64,000 nucleotides of DNA. Source: Cyclobacterium roseum. GTDB lineage: Bacteria > Bacteroidota > Bacteroidia > Cytophagales > Cyclobacteriaceae. Below are positions 26,988 to 37,401 of the stretch, piece by piece. The DNA is taken from assembly GCF_010119225.1 (NCBI RefSeq), contig NZ_WNKF01000019.1:44428-108427 (forward strand), in the 5' to 3' direction. Position 1 is the stretch's first letter. Each line of letters opens with the position of its first letter. The notes below the pieces were generated by a model. It had not been told where the DNA came from. It saw nothing but the letters and a program-made list of their open reading frames with translations, and searched no databases. Position numbers and translations under genes: made by a program.

Positions 26988-29714
26988 GTGGTGAGCCAAT
27001 TAAAAAACCTGCTGGTGGTGGTAGTGATTCTGGTCCTGGGGGTCGCTGTATTTTTGATCCTTAAAACGGACTATTTTGAAGACCAATGGGACGGTATCGA
27101 AATGGTATCGCCGAATGCTGTATTTTTGTTTGAAACAGAAAATCCCGTTGGCTTCTGGAATTCCCTGGTGGAGAAGCCCATATGGGGAAAATTGAGTCAA
27201 TTGCCCGGACTGGAGGAATTAGAATCCCAATTAATTTTTTTGGATAGTGTTTCCGGAAGGCAGGGAAAGTTACATCAATACTTAAAAAACCAGCGATTCA
27301 GGCTGTCCTTACATCCGCTTGGGAAAGAGGCTTACGGGTTTTTGGTGGGGATTTCCTTCGAAAATCGGGAATTTATTCGTTTTACTAAAAATCTGGAGAA
27401 GCAATTTGAAAATCAGGGGGGGACGGTTAAAAAAAGAACGTACAGTGGCATTTCTCTTTCTGAGGTCGGCCTGGGGGATGACGATAATCGCTTTACTTAT
27501 GCCACTTTTGATAATGTTTTACTCGGAAGCTACCACTCCTTTCTGGTAGAAGATGCCATACGTTATGCTCAATCCGAGGGGGTGGCCAATTTCAAGGCTA
27601 CCTATCCCCATTTATTTGACCCTCAGAACCCACTACCCGAAGGTGGTATGTTGCGGGTTTCTGGTGACGGATTGGCTGGTTTTATTCAGGACCTTACTAC
27701 AGGAAGTACGGATACGTTTTCTTCCGATTTGCTTGGAAATGATTTTTCAGCAAATCTGGTTCCCCAAATTTCCGGAGCAGCAATTTCTCTAAAGGGAGAG
27801 TTATACACCAAAGGACGTTTGTACGAGGTGGATTTGGAGGAAGAGGGAGGTAATACCCGGCTTTTTTCTTCGCTAATTAGTAATCGGGCGGTATCTGTTT
27901 CACGCTATTTATTATCCGAGCCGGCTGATTTTGAATTGATTTCCAATGATAATTTTTCGCCTTTACCTACCGTGCAGGCAGCATTGGAGAATAATGAGGT
28001 CATCCGGGAATTTCGTCAGGCAATTACTGGAAAAGTGGCGTTGGTTTCGGAAGGTCTTCTGGATGAGCTTTCCCAGCAAGTGCTTATTGTACAGGCCGAT
28101 AATCCGGATCGCGCCATTAATAATCTAAAATCATTTGCGCTTTCGCAGGTTCAAAACGACAGCTCGAAATTATTCCTGGATTACTACCTGGGGAAAGAAC
28201 TGTTTTTATTGGATATGGAAGAATTTCCAGCACATGTGTTTGGCGGTAATTTTACCGGGTTTTTGAAATGTTACCTTACGGTGGTGGATGACAAGCTGGT
28301 TTTTTCCAATAGTTTGCGGGCCCTGAGGAATTTACTGGAAGACCTCTATCAGGACAACACCTGGGGAAAGTCGATTCGCTATCATGAGATGCTGAAAGCG
28401 CGGGAAAGTACAGCTCCCTTCCAGTTTTTTCTGAACAATGATCGGTTTTACCCCATATTGACCCGTAGCAGCCATCCTTCCTGGAATGTCTTATTTCAAA
28501 AGTATTCCGGGGTTTTTGGTTCGTTTGACTGGCTGGACATATCGATTTTTGAAGATGGACGAATGGAGGCGAACCTTGGAATAGATTTAGAAGAAAAGGG
28601 TGGCGATAGAAGGCTTATTTTAAGTGAAAGCAGGCGTACGGATTTCGAGAGTCCCTTGATTTTTGGGCCTATCGGATTACAGAATTATAATGATAGAAGT
28701 ACCGATTTTTTGGTTCAAGACGAAAACTTTTTCATTCATTTGCTTACGAACGAAGGGGAAACCATTTTTTCTCAGCGAGTGCCTGGTGAAATTATTTCGG
28801 ATGTTTTTCAGATTGATTATTATAAAAATGGAAAGCTTCAGCTAGTATTTGCCACGCGAGACTTGATTTATGCATTGGACAGGTTTGGAAACCTGCTGCC
28901 TGGCTTTCCTATTCATTTTGAAGAGGGCAGGGATATCGACTTCCTGAATGTATTGGACTACGACAACAATAAGGATTATCGGTTTTTTGTGTCCGATCAG
29001 GAGGGCAACCTATTCCTTTACTCAAGCAAGGGAGCGTTATTACCGGAATGGGAGCCCAAAACAACCAATCAAGGGGAGTTGACCGCTCCACCAGCCCACC
29101 ACAGAGTTCCCGGCATGGGCGATTTTATGGTGTCCATGCATACCAATGGCAGATTAGGTTTGTACAATCGCAGGGGAGAATCGAAAACGGGTGGGCCAAT
29201 CGTACTGGGAGAAAGCCTGTCCACTTCCTATGGGATAGAAGAAGGAATTTCAGAAGGGCAGGTAAAATTGGTAACCATTAACGATGCGGGAGAGGTAGTC
29301 AAAGTCAATTTTAAAGGAGAACTAACGTATCGAAATCAACTGCTTCGACCGGACCGGGATACCCAATTTGAGCTTGTCAACGATCAAAATGGGGCTAATT
29401 TTGTCTGGGTAATCAAGGAATACAATAAAATTAGGGTGCTGAATTCTCAGGAGAGATTACTCTTTGAAATGGACATCCTCTCCGATAGGTTGGATTACAG
29501 GTTTTTTTCTTTTGGTCCGGATAACGCCATTTTTGTGGTTTTGGATAGGATGCAGGAATTTGCATATTTGTATAATCAACAGGGAGATCTTATAAACCAG
29601 AAACCGATTAATGTAAGTGGAGATCTTTGGATCCGCTTTTCCGGAAGCCGCAACGAATATACCCTTGTGACGGTTTATATGAACCAGATGAATGAATATA
29701 TAGTACCTTTGTAA
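26988..29714 (+). CDS. large membrane-anchored protein of unknown function with propeller-like C-terminal half
   Basis: 908 residues from a GTG at 26988 (the next codon, at 26991, is also GTG and could be the start). One N-terminal membrane segment (about 7-27, LLVVVVILVLGVAVFLIL) anchors a long outer part. The first 550 residues contain repeated alpha/beta stretches vaguely like DUF3352 proteins; the last 330 have WD/PQQ-like repeats such as FQIDYYKNGKLQLVFATRDLIYALDRFGNLLPGFPI, DFLNVLDYDNNKDYRFFVSDQEGNLFLYSSKG and VKLVTINDAGEVVKVNFKGEL, suggesting a beta-propeller. I do not recognise a catalytic motif. The next gene, a MscS channel, follows 23 bp later. Confidence 0.72.
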   Translation: MVSQLKNLLVVVVILVLGVAVFLILKTDYFEDQWDGIEMVSPNAVFLFETENPVGFWNSLVEKPIWGKLSQLPGLEELESQLIFLDSVSGRQGKLHQYLKNQRFRLSLHPLGKEAYGFLVGISFENREFIRFTKNLEKQFENQGGTVKKRTYSGISLSEVGLGDDDNRFTYATFDNVLLGSYHSFLVEDAIRYAQSEGVANFKATYPHLFDPQNPLPEGGMLRVSGDGLAGFIQDLTTGSTDTFSSDLLGNDFSANLVPQISGAAISLKGELYTKGRLYEVDLEEEGGNTRLFSSLISNRAVSVSRYLLSEPADFELISNDNFSPLPTVQAALENNEVIREFRQAITGKVALVSEGLLDELSQQVLIVQADNPDRAINNLKSFALSQVQNDSSKLFLDYYLGKELFLLDMEEFPAHVFGGNFTGFLKCYLTVVDDKLVFSNSLRALRNLLEDLYQDNTWGKSIRYHEMLKARESTAPFQFFLNNDRFYPILTRSSHPSWNVLFQKYSGVFGSFDWLDISIFEDGRMEANLGIDLEEKGGDRRLILSESRRTDFESPLIFGPIGLQNYNDRSTDFLVQDENFFIHLLTNEGETIFSQRVPGEIISDVFQIDYYKNGKLQLVFATRDLIYALDRFGNLLPGFPIHFEEGRDIDFLNVLDYDNNKDYRFFVSDQEGNLFLYSSKGALLPEWEPKTTNQGELTAPPAHHRVPGMGDFMVSMHTNGRLGLYNRRGESKTGGPIVLGESLSTSYGIEEGISEGQVKLVTINDAGEVVKVNFKGELTYRNQLLRPDRDTQFELVNDQNGANFVWVIKEYNKIRVLNSQERLLFEMDILSDRLDYRFFSFGPDNAIFVVLDRMQEFAYLYNQQGDLINQKPINVSGDLWIRFSGSRNEYTLVTVYMNQMNEYIVPL

Positions 29715-29737
29715 CCCTAAGTATTTCTTTTGCAACT

Positions 29738-31417
29738 ATGAAAAAAAGTTTTTTACTTCTTCTAAGTTTCCTGTGTGCTCAGCTTTATTTTTGTTCCTCT
29801 GCTTCCTTTGGGCAGGTATTTGATGCCGACATTTCCTACCTGCCCGATACCACCGATAACCATGATTTCGGCACTCCCTATCACACTACCTACACGTTTT
29901 TTTATCACCTGAATGAACAAAACTTTGATCCATCTATTTCCGCAGAGGCGTTGAATATGGAAGGAAGTGAAGGCCAAAATCCGGAAGCGCTGGCCGTCAT
30001 GTTAAAACAGGTCTTTGACGGAAATGGCGTTTTCGTACAGATGAACGACGTACCCAATACCCCTAACTATCGGGATACGGTGCGAAATGGCAAGGAGATT
30101 TACGTTTTTGACGAAATTATCCTACCCGCTGTTTATTTGGAAAAAGTTGGAAATCGCTGGCTATTTTCACCTGTCACCGTTCAGAATATTAAATCGCTGC
30201 ATAAGGAAACCTATCCGTATGGAACCGATAAGTTACTGACTTTATTACCCAAGCTTGGCAGTGAGGTTTATTTTGGCCTTCATCTCTGGCAGCTCTTTGG
30301 CCTGTTCTTTTTATTACTAATGGTCTTTATCAGCCATAAGCTGTTTACCTTTCTGGTAGACCGGGGACTGTTTTTTATGCTCGTCAGGGCGGGTTACGGA
30401 AAGCTTGGTAAGAAATACCTGTTGCCAGTGGCAAGGATAGTAAGTATCTACCTGATTGTGTTATTTCTTGCCATTTTTATTCGGGTGCTCCAACTACCCA
30501 TTTCGATCGTTTCCTGGGTGACGATTTTACTAAATGCGGTAAAACCGTTTATTGTGACGGTTATCTTTTACAAGCTGGTGGATGTTTTTTCCGGTTACAT
30601 GGAACGGATGGCAGAGAAGACCCGGTCTACATTGGATGACCAGCTGGTACCATTGGTACGAAAGACGCTGAAGGCATTTGTCATTGTGGTTGGGTCCCTG
30701 TTTGTACTCAAGTATGGCCTGCGAATTGACATCGTCCCATTTTTGACCGGATTATCGATCGGAGGCCTGGCATTTGCCTTGGCAGCACAGGATACCATCA
30801 AGAACTTTTTCGGATCGGTTATGATTTTCGTAGACAAGCCATTTCAGGTAGGAGACTGGATCACCAGCGGTGACGTGGATGGCACCGTGGAGGAGGTAGG
30901 GTTTAGGTCTACCCGGGTGCGGACGTTTAGAAATTCGTTAATGTATATTCCGAATGGCAAAATTGCAGATGCCACGGTTGATAATCACGGTCTTCGTAAC
31001 TACCGACGATTTTACAGCACCATTACGATAACCTATGATACGCCACCGGAATTGGTTGAAGTATTTGTGGAGGGGCTGCGAAAAATCGTTCAGAATCATC
31101 CCAAAACCAGAAAGGATTTTTATAATATTTATCTGAACAACCTTTCCGCCTACAGCCTGGATATTATGTTCTATGTGTTTTTTGAAGTGCCAAGTTGGCC
31201 CGAGGAGCTAAAGGCCAGGGAAGATTTAATTTTAGCTGCCATCCGCCTGGCTAACAAACTTGAAGTGCGCTTCGCCTTTCCTACTCAAACGTTACACATG
31301 GAAACCTTCCCTGAAAAAAAAGGGTTTACTCCTATTTATCAAGGTGAAAAGGAAGGATATCAACGAAAACTGGATCAGTTTATTAAAGGGGAAATAAACG
31401 GAGAACAGCCTTCTTGA
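29738..31417 (+). CDS. MscS-family mechanosensitive ion channel
   Basis: Tension-gated small-conductance channel for osmotic downshock. 559 residues, longer than E. coli MscS because of an N-terminal signal peptide (about 1-25) and a periplasmic domain (30-175). Seen: four or so membrane helices from about 185 to 345, the pore helix with LSIGGLAFALAAQDTIKNFFGSVMIFVDKPFQVGDWI (about 335-372), and the MscS beta and C-terminal cage domains (375-530). The other large MscS gene of the window (59236-61734) is unrelated in length and domain plan. Confidence 0.9.
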   Translation: MKKSFLLLLSFLCAQLYFCSSASFGQVFDADISYLPDTTDNHDFGTPYHTTYTFFYHLNEQNFDPSISAEALNMEGSEGQNPEALAVMLKQVFDGNGVFVQMNDVPNTPNYRDTVRNGKEIYVFDEIILPAVYLEKVGNRWLFSPVTVQNIKSLHKETYPYGTDKLLTLLPKLGSEVYFGLHLWQLFGLFFLLLMVFISHKLFTFLVDRGLFFMLVRAGYGKLGKKYLLPVARIVSIYLIVLFLAIFIRVLQLPISIVSWVTILLNAVKPFIVTVIFYKLVDVFSGYMERMAEKTRSTLDDQLVPLVRKTLKAFVIVVGSLFVLKYGLRIDIVPFLTGLSIGGLAFALAAQDTIKNFFGSVMIFVDKPFQVGDWITSGDVDGTVEEVGFRSTRVRTFRNSLMYIPNGKIADATVDNHGLRNYRRFYSTITITYDTPPELVEVFVEGLRKIVQNHPKTRKDFYNIYLNNLSAYSLDIMFYVFFEVPSWPEELKAREDLILAAIRLANKLEVRFAFPTQTLHMETFPEKKGFTPIYQGEKEGYQRKLDQFIKGEINGEQPS

Positions 31418-31432
31418 TAAAAGTATTTTGGC

Positions 31433-32194
31433 TTAGACAATCAGTACTTCGACGCCCTTATCTTCTAACACCTGTACGTAGTGTAGGGGAAGGTCCTGAT
31501 CTACAATGATGGTATCAATGTCCTCGATATTGGCGATCTTTCCAAAGCTCTTTTTTCCGAATTTACTACTGTCTGCCAAAACGATGGTTTTTTGAACCGA
31601 TCCGATCATGATGTGATTGAGGTGGGCCTCCATCATGTTGGAGGTGGTCAGGCCGAATTCAGAATCAATGCCGTCAACGCTGATGAAAAGTTTGCTACAG
31701 GCAAAATCCTTGATCATGGATGCGGCAAAATGACCTACCACCGAGCTGCTGCTTTTTCGAACTGCCCCGCCCAACTGGACAATTTCAACCTGGGGATGGT
31801 CTAATAAGGTCATACTGACGTTCAGAGCTCCCGTAAGTACGGTCAAGGGCAGGTCTTTTGGAAGGGCACGGGCAAAAGCGAGTACCGTGGTGCCCGATCC
31901 GATGATGATCGCATCTTTTTCTTTTAGCAGTTCAGCTGCCTTTCTGGCAATGGCCCGCTTTTGCTCCACTTGTACCAGTTGTTTTTCGTAGACAGGTTTG
32001 TCATTTACATAAGGTGCTACCGGGGTAGCACTGCCATGAGACCGGAATAGCAACCCTTTGTCCTCAAGTATTTTCAGGTCTTTCCGAACCGTTACCATGG
32101 TCACATTCATTTCTTTGCTCAGGGCCGCTACGCTCACATATCCAACCTGATCTAACTTGTCCAAGATGTACTTATGTCTTTCCGCTATTACCAT
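31433..32194 (-). CDS. glpR: DeoR-family regulator, probable glycerol repressor
   Basis: Transcription repressor of the DeoR/GlpR type. 253 residues. Seen: N-terminal winged helix-turn-helix (about 5-57) with YVSVAALSKEMNVTMVTVRKDLKILEDKGLLFRSHG, then the DeoR sensor domain (75-235) with AIIIGSGTTVLAFARALP and LFISVDGIDSEFGLTTSN. It is divergent to glpDKF, so control of that operon is the natural reading, perhaps with glycerol-3-phosphate as effector. The symbol rests on context; other DeoR proteins share the fold. Confidence 0.83.
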   Translation of the reverse strand: MVIAERHKYILDKLDQVGYVSVAALSKEMNVTMVTVRKDLKILEDKGLLFRSHGSATPVAPYVNDKPVYEKQLVQVEQKRAIARKAAELLKEKDAIIIGSGTTVLAFARALPKDLPLTVLTGALNVSMTLLDHPQVEIVQLGGAVRKSSSSVVGHFAASMIKDFACSKLFISVDGIDSEFGLTTSNMMEAHLNHIMIGSVQKTIVLADSSKFGKKSFGKIANIEDIDTIIVDQDLPLHYVQVLEDKGVEVLIV

Positions 32195-32230
32195 ATTGAA
32201 GCTATTTCACATTAAAGATATAAAAAAATA

Positions 32231-32260
32231 TTTCTTTTTGTTTCTTTTTGTTTCCTTTTG
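32231..32260. repeat. three tandem 10-bp repeats in the glpR/glpD promoter region (candidate operator)
   Basis: TTTCTTTTTG occurs at 32231 and 32241 and once more as TTTCCTTTTG at 32251. A 10-bp spacing puts each copy on the same face of the helix. Several DeoR-family repressors bind direct repeats of TTTC/GAAA type. The block sits 37 bases from the glpR start and 30 from glpD. Confidence 0.6.
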
Positions 32261-32262
32261 AC

Positions 32263-32274
32263 TTACTTTAGTAA
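32263..32274 (+). promoter_or_regulatory. candidate -7 box of glpD inside a short palindrome
   Basis: TACTTTAG at 32264-32271 matches TAnnTTTG with one mismatch and lies inside a perfect 12-base palindrome TTACTTTAGTAA. No good -33 box is in the usual place; the preceding repeats would overlap that area. Weak evidence. Confidence 0.3.
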
Positions 32275-32289
32275 GGTAAAAGGTAGGTA

Positions 32290-33864
32290 ATGAAAAGAAA
32301 AGATAATTTATCCAGGGTAGAAAACGCTGCTAAGGCAGCGGAAATATGGGATTTAGTAATAATAGGAGGCGGAGCTTCGGGCTTAGGAGTGGCATTGGAT
32401 GCTTTGTCCCGGGGTCTAAAAGTTTTGTTATTGGAAAAATCGGATTTTGCCAAGGGGACTTCCAGTAGGAGTACTAAGTTGGTGCATGGAGGAGTCAGGT
32501 ATTTGGCTCAAGGTGAGTTGGGCTTGGTATTGGAAGCCTTGAAAGAACGGGGAAGGCTTTTAAAAAATGCTCCTCATCTAACCGTTAACCAATCGTTTGT
32601 GATTCCCTTATATACGTTCATCGACCGTTGGAAATATTCCATAGGCCTGAAAATTTACGACTGGATGGCTGGAAGCCTGCGATTGGGAAAGTCTACTTTT
32701 GTATCAAAAGAAGAAACGTTAAAAAAACTTCCCAGGATTCGCAAAAAGGGCCTGAGAGGGGGGATTGTTTACCAAGACGGACAGTTTGACGATGCCAGAC
32801 TAGCCTTGATGGTAGCCCGCACCTGCAACGATATGGGAGGGTGCATGGTAAATTATGCCAAAGTAAACGAATTGTGTAAAGATGATACCGGAAAAATCGA
32901 AGGGTTGACCTTCCGGGATGTGATCGAAAAGAAAAATTACCAGGTAAAAGCTCGGACTGTGATCAATGCAACGGGAGTTTTTGCCGATAAAATACTCCAG
33001 CTGGATCAGCCCGGAACGCCAAAAATGATTCAGCCCAGCCAGGGTGTTCATTTGGTTTTGGACGGCTCTTTTTTAGGATCATCGAATGCGCTGATGATTC
33101 CGGAAACCTCGGACGGAAGGGTTCTTTTTGCGGTACCTTGGCAGGGAAAGCTAGTCGTCGGCACCACGGACACCTTGCGAAAAAAGCCAAAAATGGAGCC
33201 TCAGCCACTATCCTCCGAAATCGCTTTTATTTTGGAAACGGCTGGACAGTATTTGGAAAAGGCCCCTACCCGGGACGATGTGCTGTCGGTGTTTGCCGGT
33301 TTACGGCCCCTGGCAGCACCTAAGGAAGGCAGTACCAAGACCAAGGAAATTTCCAGAAGTCATAAAGTGATCGTTTCCGATAGCCAATTGATTACCATTA
33401 CGGGAGGTAAATGGACTACGTTTCGGAAAATGGGAGAAGACACGGTAGATGCCCACTACAAGGTGCATTCATTGAAAGTCGCAGAGAGCAAGTCCGCCAA
33501 TAAGCGTTTGCATGGGTATACGGATACCTTGGAGGAAGGTCATCTCCAGCTATATGGCTCCGAAGCCGCAGAAATCCGACATCTCCAGAATACTAATCCT
33601 GACTGGGCCAAACCCATTCACGAGGATTATCCTTATACGGGTGCGGAAGTTATTTGGGCGGTACGCGAAGAAATGGCCCAAAAGGTAGAAGATTTTCTTT
33701 CAAGAAGGTGTCGGATTTTGTTGTTGGATGCTAAGGCGGCATTGCACATGGCACCGAAAGTAGCCGCACTAATGGCTTCAGAGCTTGGAAAAGATGAGGC
33801 CTGGATCATGTCAGAACTCGAAGATTTTTATAGATTAGCCAAGAAATATTTAATTCATAAATAA
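32290..33864 (+). CDS. glpD: aerobic glycerol-3-phosphate dehydrogenase
   Basis: FAD enzyme that oxidises glycerol-3-phosphate to dihydroxyacetone phosphate and passes electrons to quinones; peripheral membrane protein. 524 residues. Seen: dinucleotide motif [22 protein letters not shown] (about 19-40), [22 protein letters not shown] (about 57-78), RPLAAPKEG and the SHKVIVS / [18 protein letters not shown] block (about 355-395). The C-terminal helical domain is complete. glpK follows 5 bp downstream. Confidence 0.95.
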   Translation: MKRKDNLSRVENAAKAAEIWDLVIIGGGASGLGVALDALSRGLKVLLLEKSDFAKGTSSRSTKLVHGGVRYLAQGELGLVLEALKERGRLLKNAPHLTVNQSFVIPLYTFIDRWKYSIGLKIYDWMAGSLRLGKSTFVSKEETLKKLPRIRKKGLRGGIVYQDGQFDDARLALMVARTCNDMGGCMVNYAKVNELCKDDTGKIEGLTFRDVIEKKNYQVKARTVINATGVFADKILQLDQPGTPKMIQPSQGVHLVLDGSFLGSSNALMIPETSDGRVLFAVPWQGKLVVGTTDTLRKKPKMEPQPLSSEIAFILETAGQYLEKAPTRDDVLSVFAGLRPLAAPKEGSTKTKEISRSHKVIVSDSQLITITGGKWTTFRKMGEDTVDAHYKVHSLKVAESKSANKRLHGYTDTLEEGHLQLYGSEAAEIRHLQNTNPDWAKPIHEDYPYTGAEVIWAVREEMAQKVEDFLSRRCRILLLDAKAALHMAPKVAALMASELGKDEAWIMSELEDFYRLAKKYLIHK

Positions 33865-33869
33865 ACCCA

Positions 33870-35372
33870 ATGGAGCAGGATAACCAGTATTTGATGGCGA
33901 TGGATCAGGGAACGACTAGTTCCAGAGCCATCATTTTTAATAAAAAGGGGCAGGTAGTGGCCTCTGCGCAAAAGGATTTCGAGCAACTATTTCCACAATC
34001 GGGATGGGTAGAGCATGACCCCAGAGAGATATGGACCTCTCAGGCATCGGTAGCGACGGAGGCCATCACACGGGCAAATATCAGTGCGCATCAAATTGCC
34101 GGTATCGGTATTACCAACCAACGAGAAACCACCATTTTATGGGACAGGGAAACCGGAGAGCCCATTTTTAATGCCATTGTATGGCAAGACAGGCGAACGG
34201 CTGCGTATTGCAATTCCCTAAAGGAACAGGGCCATGCCGATTTGGTACGAGATAAAACCGGATTGATCATTGATGCCTATTTTTCCGGAACTAAAATCAA
34301 GTGGATATTAGACCATGTGGAAGGGGCCCGGGAAAAAGCGAAAAAAGGAGCGATTTGTTTTGGTACGGTGGATAGCTGGCTGGTTTGGAAAATGACCGGT
34401 GGGAAGGAACACATTACGGACATTACCAATGCCAGCAGAACCATGATTTTCAATATCCACAACAAAGCCTGGGATGATGAATTATTGGAGCTGTTGGATA
34501 TCCCAAAGGCCATTTTGCCTGAAGTGAAGTCCAGCAGTGAAGTGTACGGAACCACTTCCGGAGATCTATTGTCGGCAAAGATTCCTATTGCCGGAATAGC
34601 CGGTGATCAGCAGGCCGCTTTGTTTGGTCAATTATGCACCGAACCGGGCATGGCCAAAACCACTTATGGGACGGGGTGTTTTTTGGTAATGAACACCGGG
34701 GATAAACCGGTAAAATCCAACAATCAATTGCTGACGACCGTTGCCTGGCAGGTGGGGGACCAGGTGCAGTACGCACTGGAAGGCAGTGTGTTTATTGGTG
34801 GAGCGGCTATTCAGTGGCTAAGAGATGGTATATCTGTTCTAAACGACGCAAAGGATAGCGAGAAAATGGCAAAGAGCCTTCCCGATAATGGAGGCGTTTA
34901 CTTTGTGCCTGCGCTTACGGGATTGGGAGCTCCCTACTGGGACCAGGATGCGCGCGGTTCCTTTTTTGGAATTACCCGCGGTACCACCCGTGCGCACATG
35001 GTACGGGCTGGATTGGAAGCCATAGCCTATCAGGTGTACGATGTGTTAAAGGCGATGGAAAAAGATGCGGGTGAAGATGCCAAAGAAATGCGTGTAGATG
35101 GCGGCGCTACCGCCAATGATTTTTTGATGCAGTTCCAGGCAGACCTTACCCAATGTACCATCAAAAGACCTGAAATCCTTGAAACCACAGCCCTGGGAGC
35201 CGCCTATCTCGCCGGCTTGGCGGTCGGATATTGGAAGGATATGGACGAAATCAACGCATTGTGGAAGGCCGACGAGTCGTTTACCCCCCAACAGGATAAG
35301 GCTTCCATGGATAAAAACCTGGAATACTGGCACAAGGCGGTAGGAAGAACCCTTAACTGGTTAACGAACTGA
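33870..35372 (+). CDS. glpK: glycerol kinase
   Basis: ATP-dependent phosphorylation of glycerol; FGGY-family kinase. 500 residues, normal. Seen: [14 protein letters not shown] (about 11-24), [22 protein letters not shown] (about 97-107), [14 protein letters not shown] and [11 protein letters not shown] (about 245-275), and [17 protein letters not shown] (about 407-423). Middle gene of the glpDKF operon, 5 bp from each neighbour. Confidence 0.97.
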   Translation: MEQDNQYLMAMDQGTTSSRAIIFNKKGQVVASAQKDFEQLFPQSGWVEHDPREIWTSQASVATEAITRANISAHQIAGIGITNQRETTILWDRETGEPIFNAIVWQDRRTAAYCNSLKEQGHADLVRDKTGLIIDAYFSGTKIKWILDHVEGAREKAKKGAICFGTVDSWLVWKMTGGKEHITDITNASRTMIFNIHNKAWDDELLELLDIPKAILPEVKSSSEVYGTTSGDLLSAKIPIAGIAGDQQAALFGQLCTEPGMAKTTYGTGCFLVMNTGDKPVKSNNQLLTTVAWQVGDQVQYALEGSVFIGGAAIQWLRDGISVLNDAKDSEKMAKSLPDNGGVYFVPALTGLGAPYWDQDARGSFFGITRGTTRAHMVRAGLEAIAYQVYDVLKAMEKDAGEDAKEMRVDGGATANDFLMQFQADLTQCTIKRPEILETTALGAAYLAGLAVGYWKDMDEINALWKADESFTPQQDKASMDKNLEYWHKAVGRTLNWLTN

Positions 35373-35377
35373 TAGCG

Positions 35378-36124
35378 ATGAACGTATTTGCAGCTGAATT
35401 TGTCGGAACGTCCCTTCTTCTAGCCATGGGCTCGGGAGTGGTGGCAAACGTAGTGTTAAATAAGACCAAGGGATTTGATTCCGGATGGATTGTCATCACC
35501 ACCGCCTGGGCCCTGGGGGTGTTTATCGGAGTAGTGGTGGCAGGCCCCTATAGTGGGGCCCATTTAAATCCTGCAGTAAGCATTGGCCTGGCAATAGCCG
35601 GCGATTTTGAGTGGAACCAGGTACCCAAATACGTACTGGCGCAGGTGCTCGGAGCCATGTTTGGTTCCGGTATTGCCTGGCTGGTATATAAAGACCATTT
35701 TGATGTCACGGAAGATCCTGGATTGAAATTTGCGCCTTTTGGTACGGTGCCGGCTATTCGCAATCTGCCCTCCAATCTGATATCGGAAATCGTAGGTACT
35801 TCTGTGTTAATCATCGTGATCCTTTATTCCACCGGTCCCGTATTGCAGGATGGCAAAGGTACTCCTATTGGATTAGGTTCATTGGGTGCCCTGCCGGTGG
35901 CATTTTTGGTGTGGGTCATTGGTCTCTCGCTGGGCGGTACTACCGGCTATGCAATCAACCCCGCCCGGGACCTGGGGCCCAGGATTATGCATCAATTGTT
36001 ACCCATTAAAGGGAAAGGAAGCTCCGACTGGGCTTACAGTTGGGTACCGATAGCGGGACCGATTCTGGGTGCTGCCCTTGCAGCCGGTATCTACCTGCTT
36101 TTGGGAGTGGGCGGAATGGTTTGA
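35378..36124 (+). CDS. glpF: glycerol uptake facilitator (aquaporin family)
   Basis: Channel for glycerol in the inner membrane. 248 residues with about six helices and two half-helices. Seen: both aquaporin motifs, NPA in SGAHLNPAVSIGLA (about 65) and in GYAINPARDLGPR (about 193); the aspartate after NPAR is typical of glyceroporins rather than water channels. Last gene of the operon; it meets rodA end to end with two bases between. Confidence 0.96.
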   Translation: MNVFAAEFVGTSLLLAMGSGVVANVVLNKTKGFDSGWIVITTAWALGVFIGVVVAGPYSGAHLNPAVSIGLAIAGDFEWNQVPKYVLAQVLGAMFGSGIAWLVYKDHFDVTEDPGLKFAPFGTVPAIRNLPSNLISEIVGTSVLIIVILYSTGPVLQDGKGTPIGLGSLGALPVAFLVWVIGLSLGGTTGYAINPARDLGPRIMHQLLPIKGKGSSDWAYSWVPIAGPILGAALAAGIYLLLGVGGMV

Positions 36125-36126
36125 AC

Positions 36127-37401
36127 TTAGTAACTTCTGCCCAATATTTGAATCCGGTGAGAGTCCAGTTTAATGAATATAAAAAGAAGGAGTGTAAAGG
36201 ACCATAGCGAAGAACCTCCATAACTAAAAAACGGTAATGGAATACCAACCACTGGAAACAAGCCGATGGTCATGGCTATGTTGATGGAGAAATGGAAGAA
36301 TAATAAGCTTAACACGCAGTACCCGTAAATCCTGGAAAAGCGAGTTTTCTGGCGTTCGGCCAGGAATACAAGTCTGAGTAGCAGGGCAACGAACAGGGAA
36401 ATCATGACCAGGCTCCCTACCCAGCCAAACTCTTCTCCGAGTGTACAGAAAATGAAATCGGTATGTTGCTCGGGTACAAAATCGAATTTCGTTTGGGTGC
36501 CCTCCAGGTAGCCTTTACCTAACAATCCTCCCGAACCAATGGCGATTTTAGATTGGGTAACATTCCAGCCGACTCCCAGGGGGTCTACATCCGGGTCAAA
36601 GAGCACCATGATTCGGTTTTGCTGATGGGGCGGTAATTTTTCCACTACCCGATCCAGACTATAGGCGTAGGTCACCATCAAAACCCCTAGAAAGAAAATG
36701 CCGAGCAGGTTTTTCCAGGATTTTTTACTGGCCAGCACCATTAGCACTACTACCACCGCCAACCCTCCAAAAAGGTACCAGTTATTGTTGATCGTTAGGG
36801 TAAGAATGGAAAGGCCGATAAGGCCCAGCGAAAAAACATAGTATTTTTGAGGCATTCCCTCGCGGTACAGCATGATAAAAAACGAGCTATAGACCATCGC
36901 GGTACCGGTATCGGGTTGCAGCATGATTAAGGCAACAGGAAGCAGAATGATGCCCATGGCCTTGGCCTGATGACTCCATTTTCCAAGATCAAAGGTCGGG
37001 TTTTCCATAAGTTTAGCAAGCGCCAATGCCGTCGCAAACTTTGTGAATTCGGCGGGTTGGAGTCGAAAAATCCCCAGTTCAAACCAGGCCCGCTGACCGT
37101 TTATTTCCTTGCCTATGAACGGTGTTAAAAACAAAATGACGATGAAGACCAGGTATAGTACCAGGCTTAAGTTCTGAAATAGCCGGTAATCTGCTACCAT
37201 TATCAACGTGATCAATACCACCGCAGTCCCTATCCAAATTAATTGTTTTCCTGAATTGATGGAAAAATCGAAAATAGAGGTATTGTTTTGCCCGTCGTAA
37301 ACTGCTGCGTAGATATTCAGCCAACCTACCAACACCAGGGCGAAATACAGACCGATGGTTATCCAGTCTATTTTGTGAAAATATGTATCTTTCTGTCTCA
37401 A
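36127..37401 (-). CDS. rodA: rod shape-determining peptidoglycan polymerase RodA
   Basis: SEDS-family glycosyltransferase working with PBP2 in lateral wall synthesis. 424 residues, about ten membrane helices. Seen: the SEDS segments GINGQRAWFELGIFRLQPAEFTKFA (about 107-131), LIMLQPDTGTAMVYSSFF (about 155-172), and the C-terminal VVGIPLPFFSYGGSSLWS (about 380-397). An unusual feature is nothing obvious. The last gene of the mre cluster, directly after pbp2. Confidence 0.95.
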   Translation of the reverse strand: MRQKDTYFHKIDWITIGLYFALVLVGWLNIYAAVYDGQNNTSIFDFSINSGKQLIWIGTAVVLITLIMVADYRLFQNLSLVLYLVFIVILFLTPFIGKEINGQRAWFELGIFRLQPAEFTKFATALALAKLMENPTFDLGKWSHQAKAMGIILLPVALIMLQPDTGTAMVYSSFFIMLYREGMPQKYYVFSLGLIGLSILTLTINNNWYLFGGLAVVVVLMVLASKKSWKNLLGIFFLGVLMVTYAYSLDRVVEKLPPHQQNRIMVLFDPDVDPLGVGWNVTQSKIAIGSGGLLGKGYLEGTQTKFDFVPEQHTDFIFCTLGEEFGWVGSLVMISLFVALLLRLVFLAERQKTRFSRIYGYCVLSLLFFHFSINIAMTIGLFPVVGIPLPFFSYGGSSLWSFTLLLFIFIKLDSHRIQILGRSY

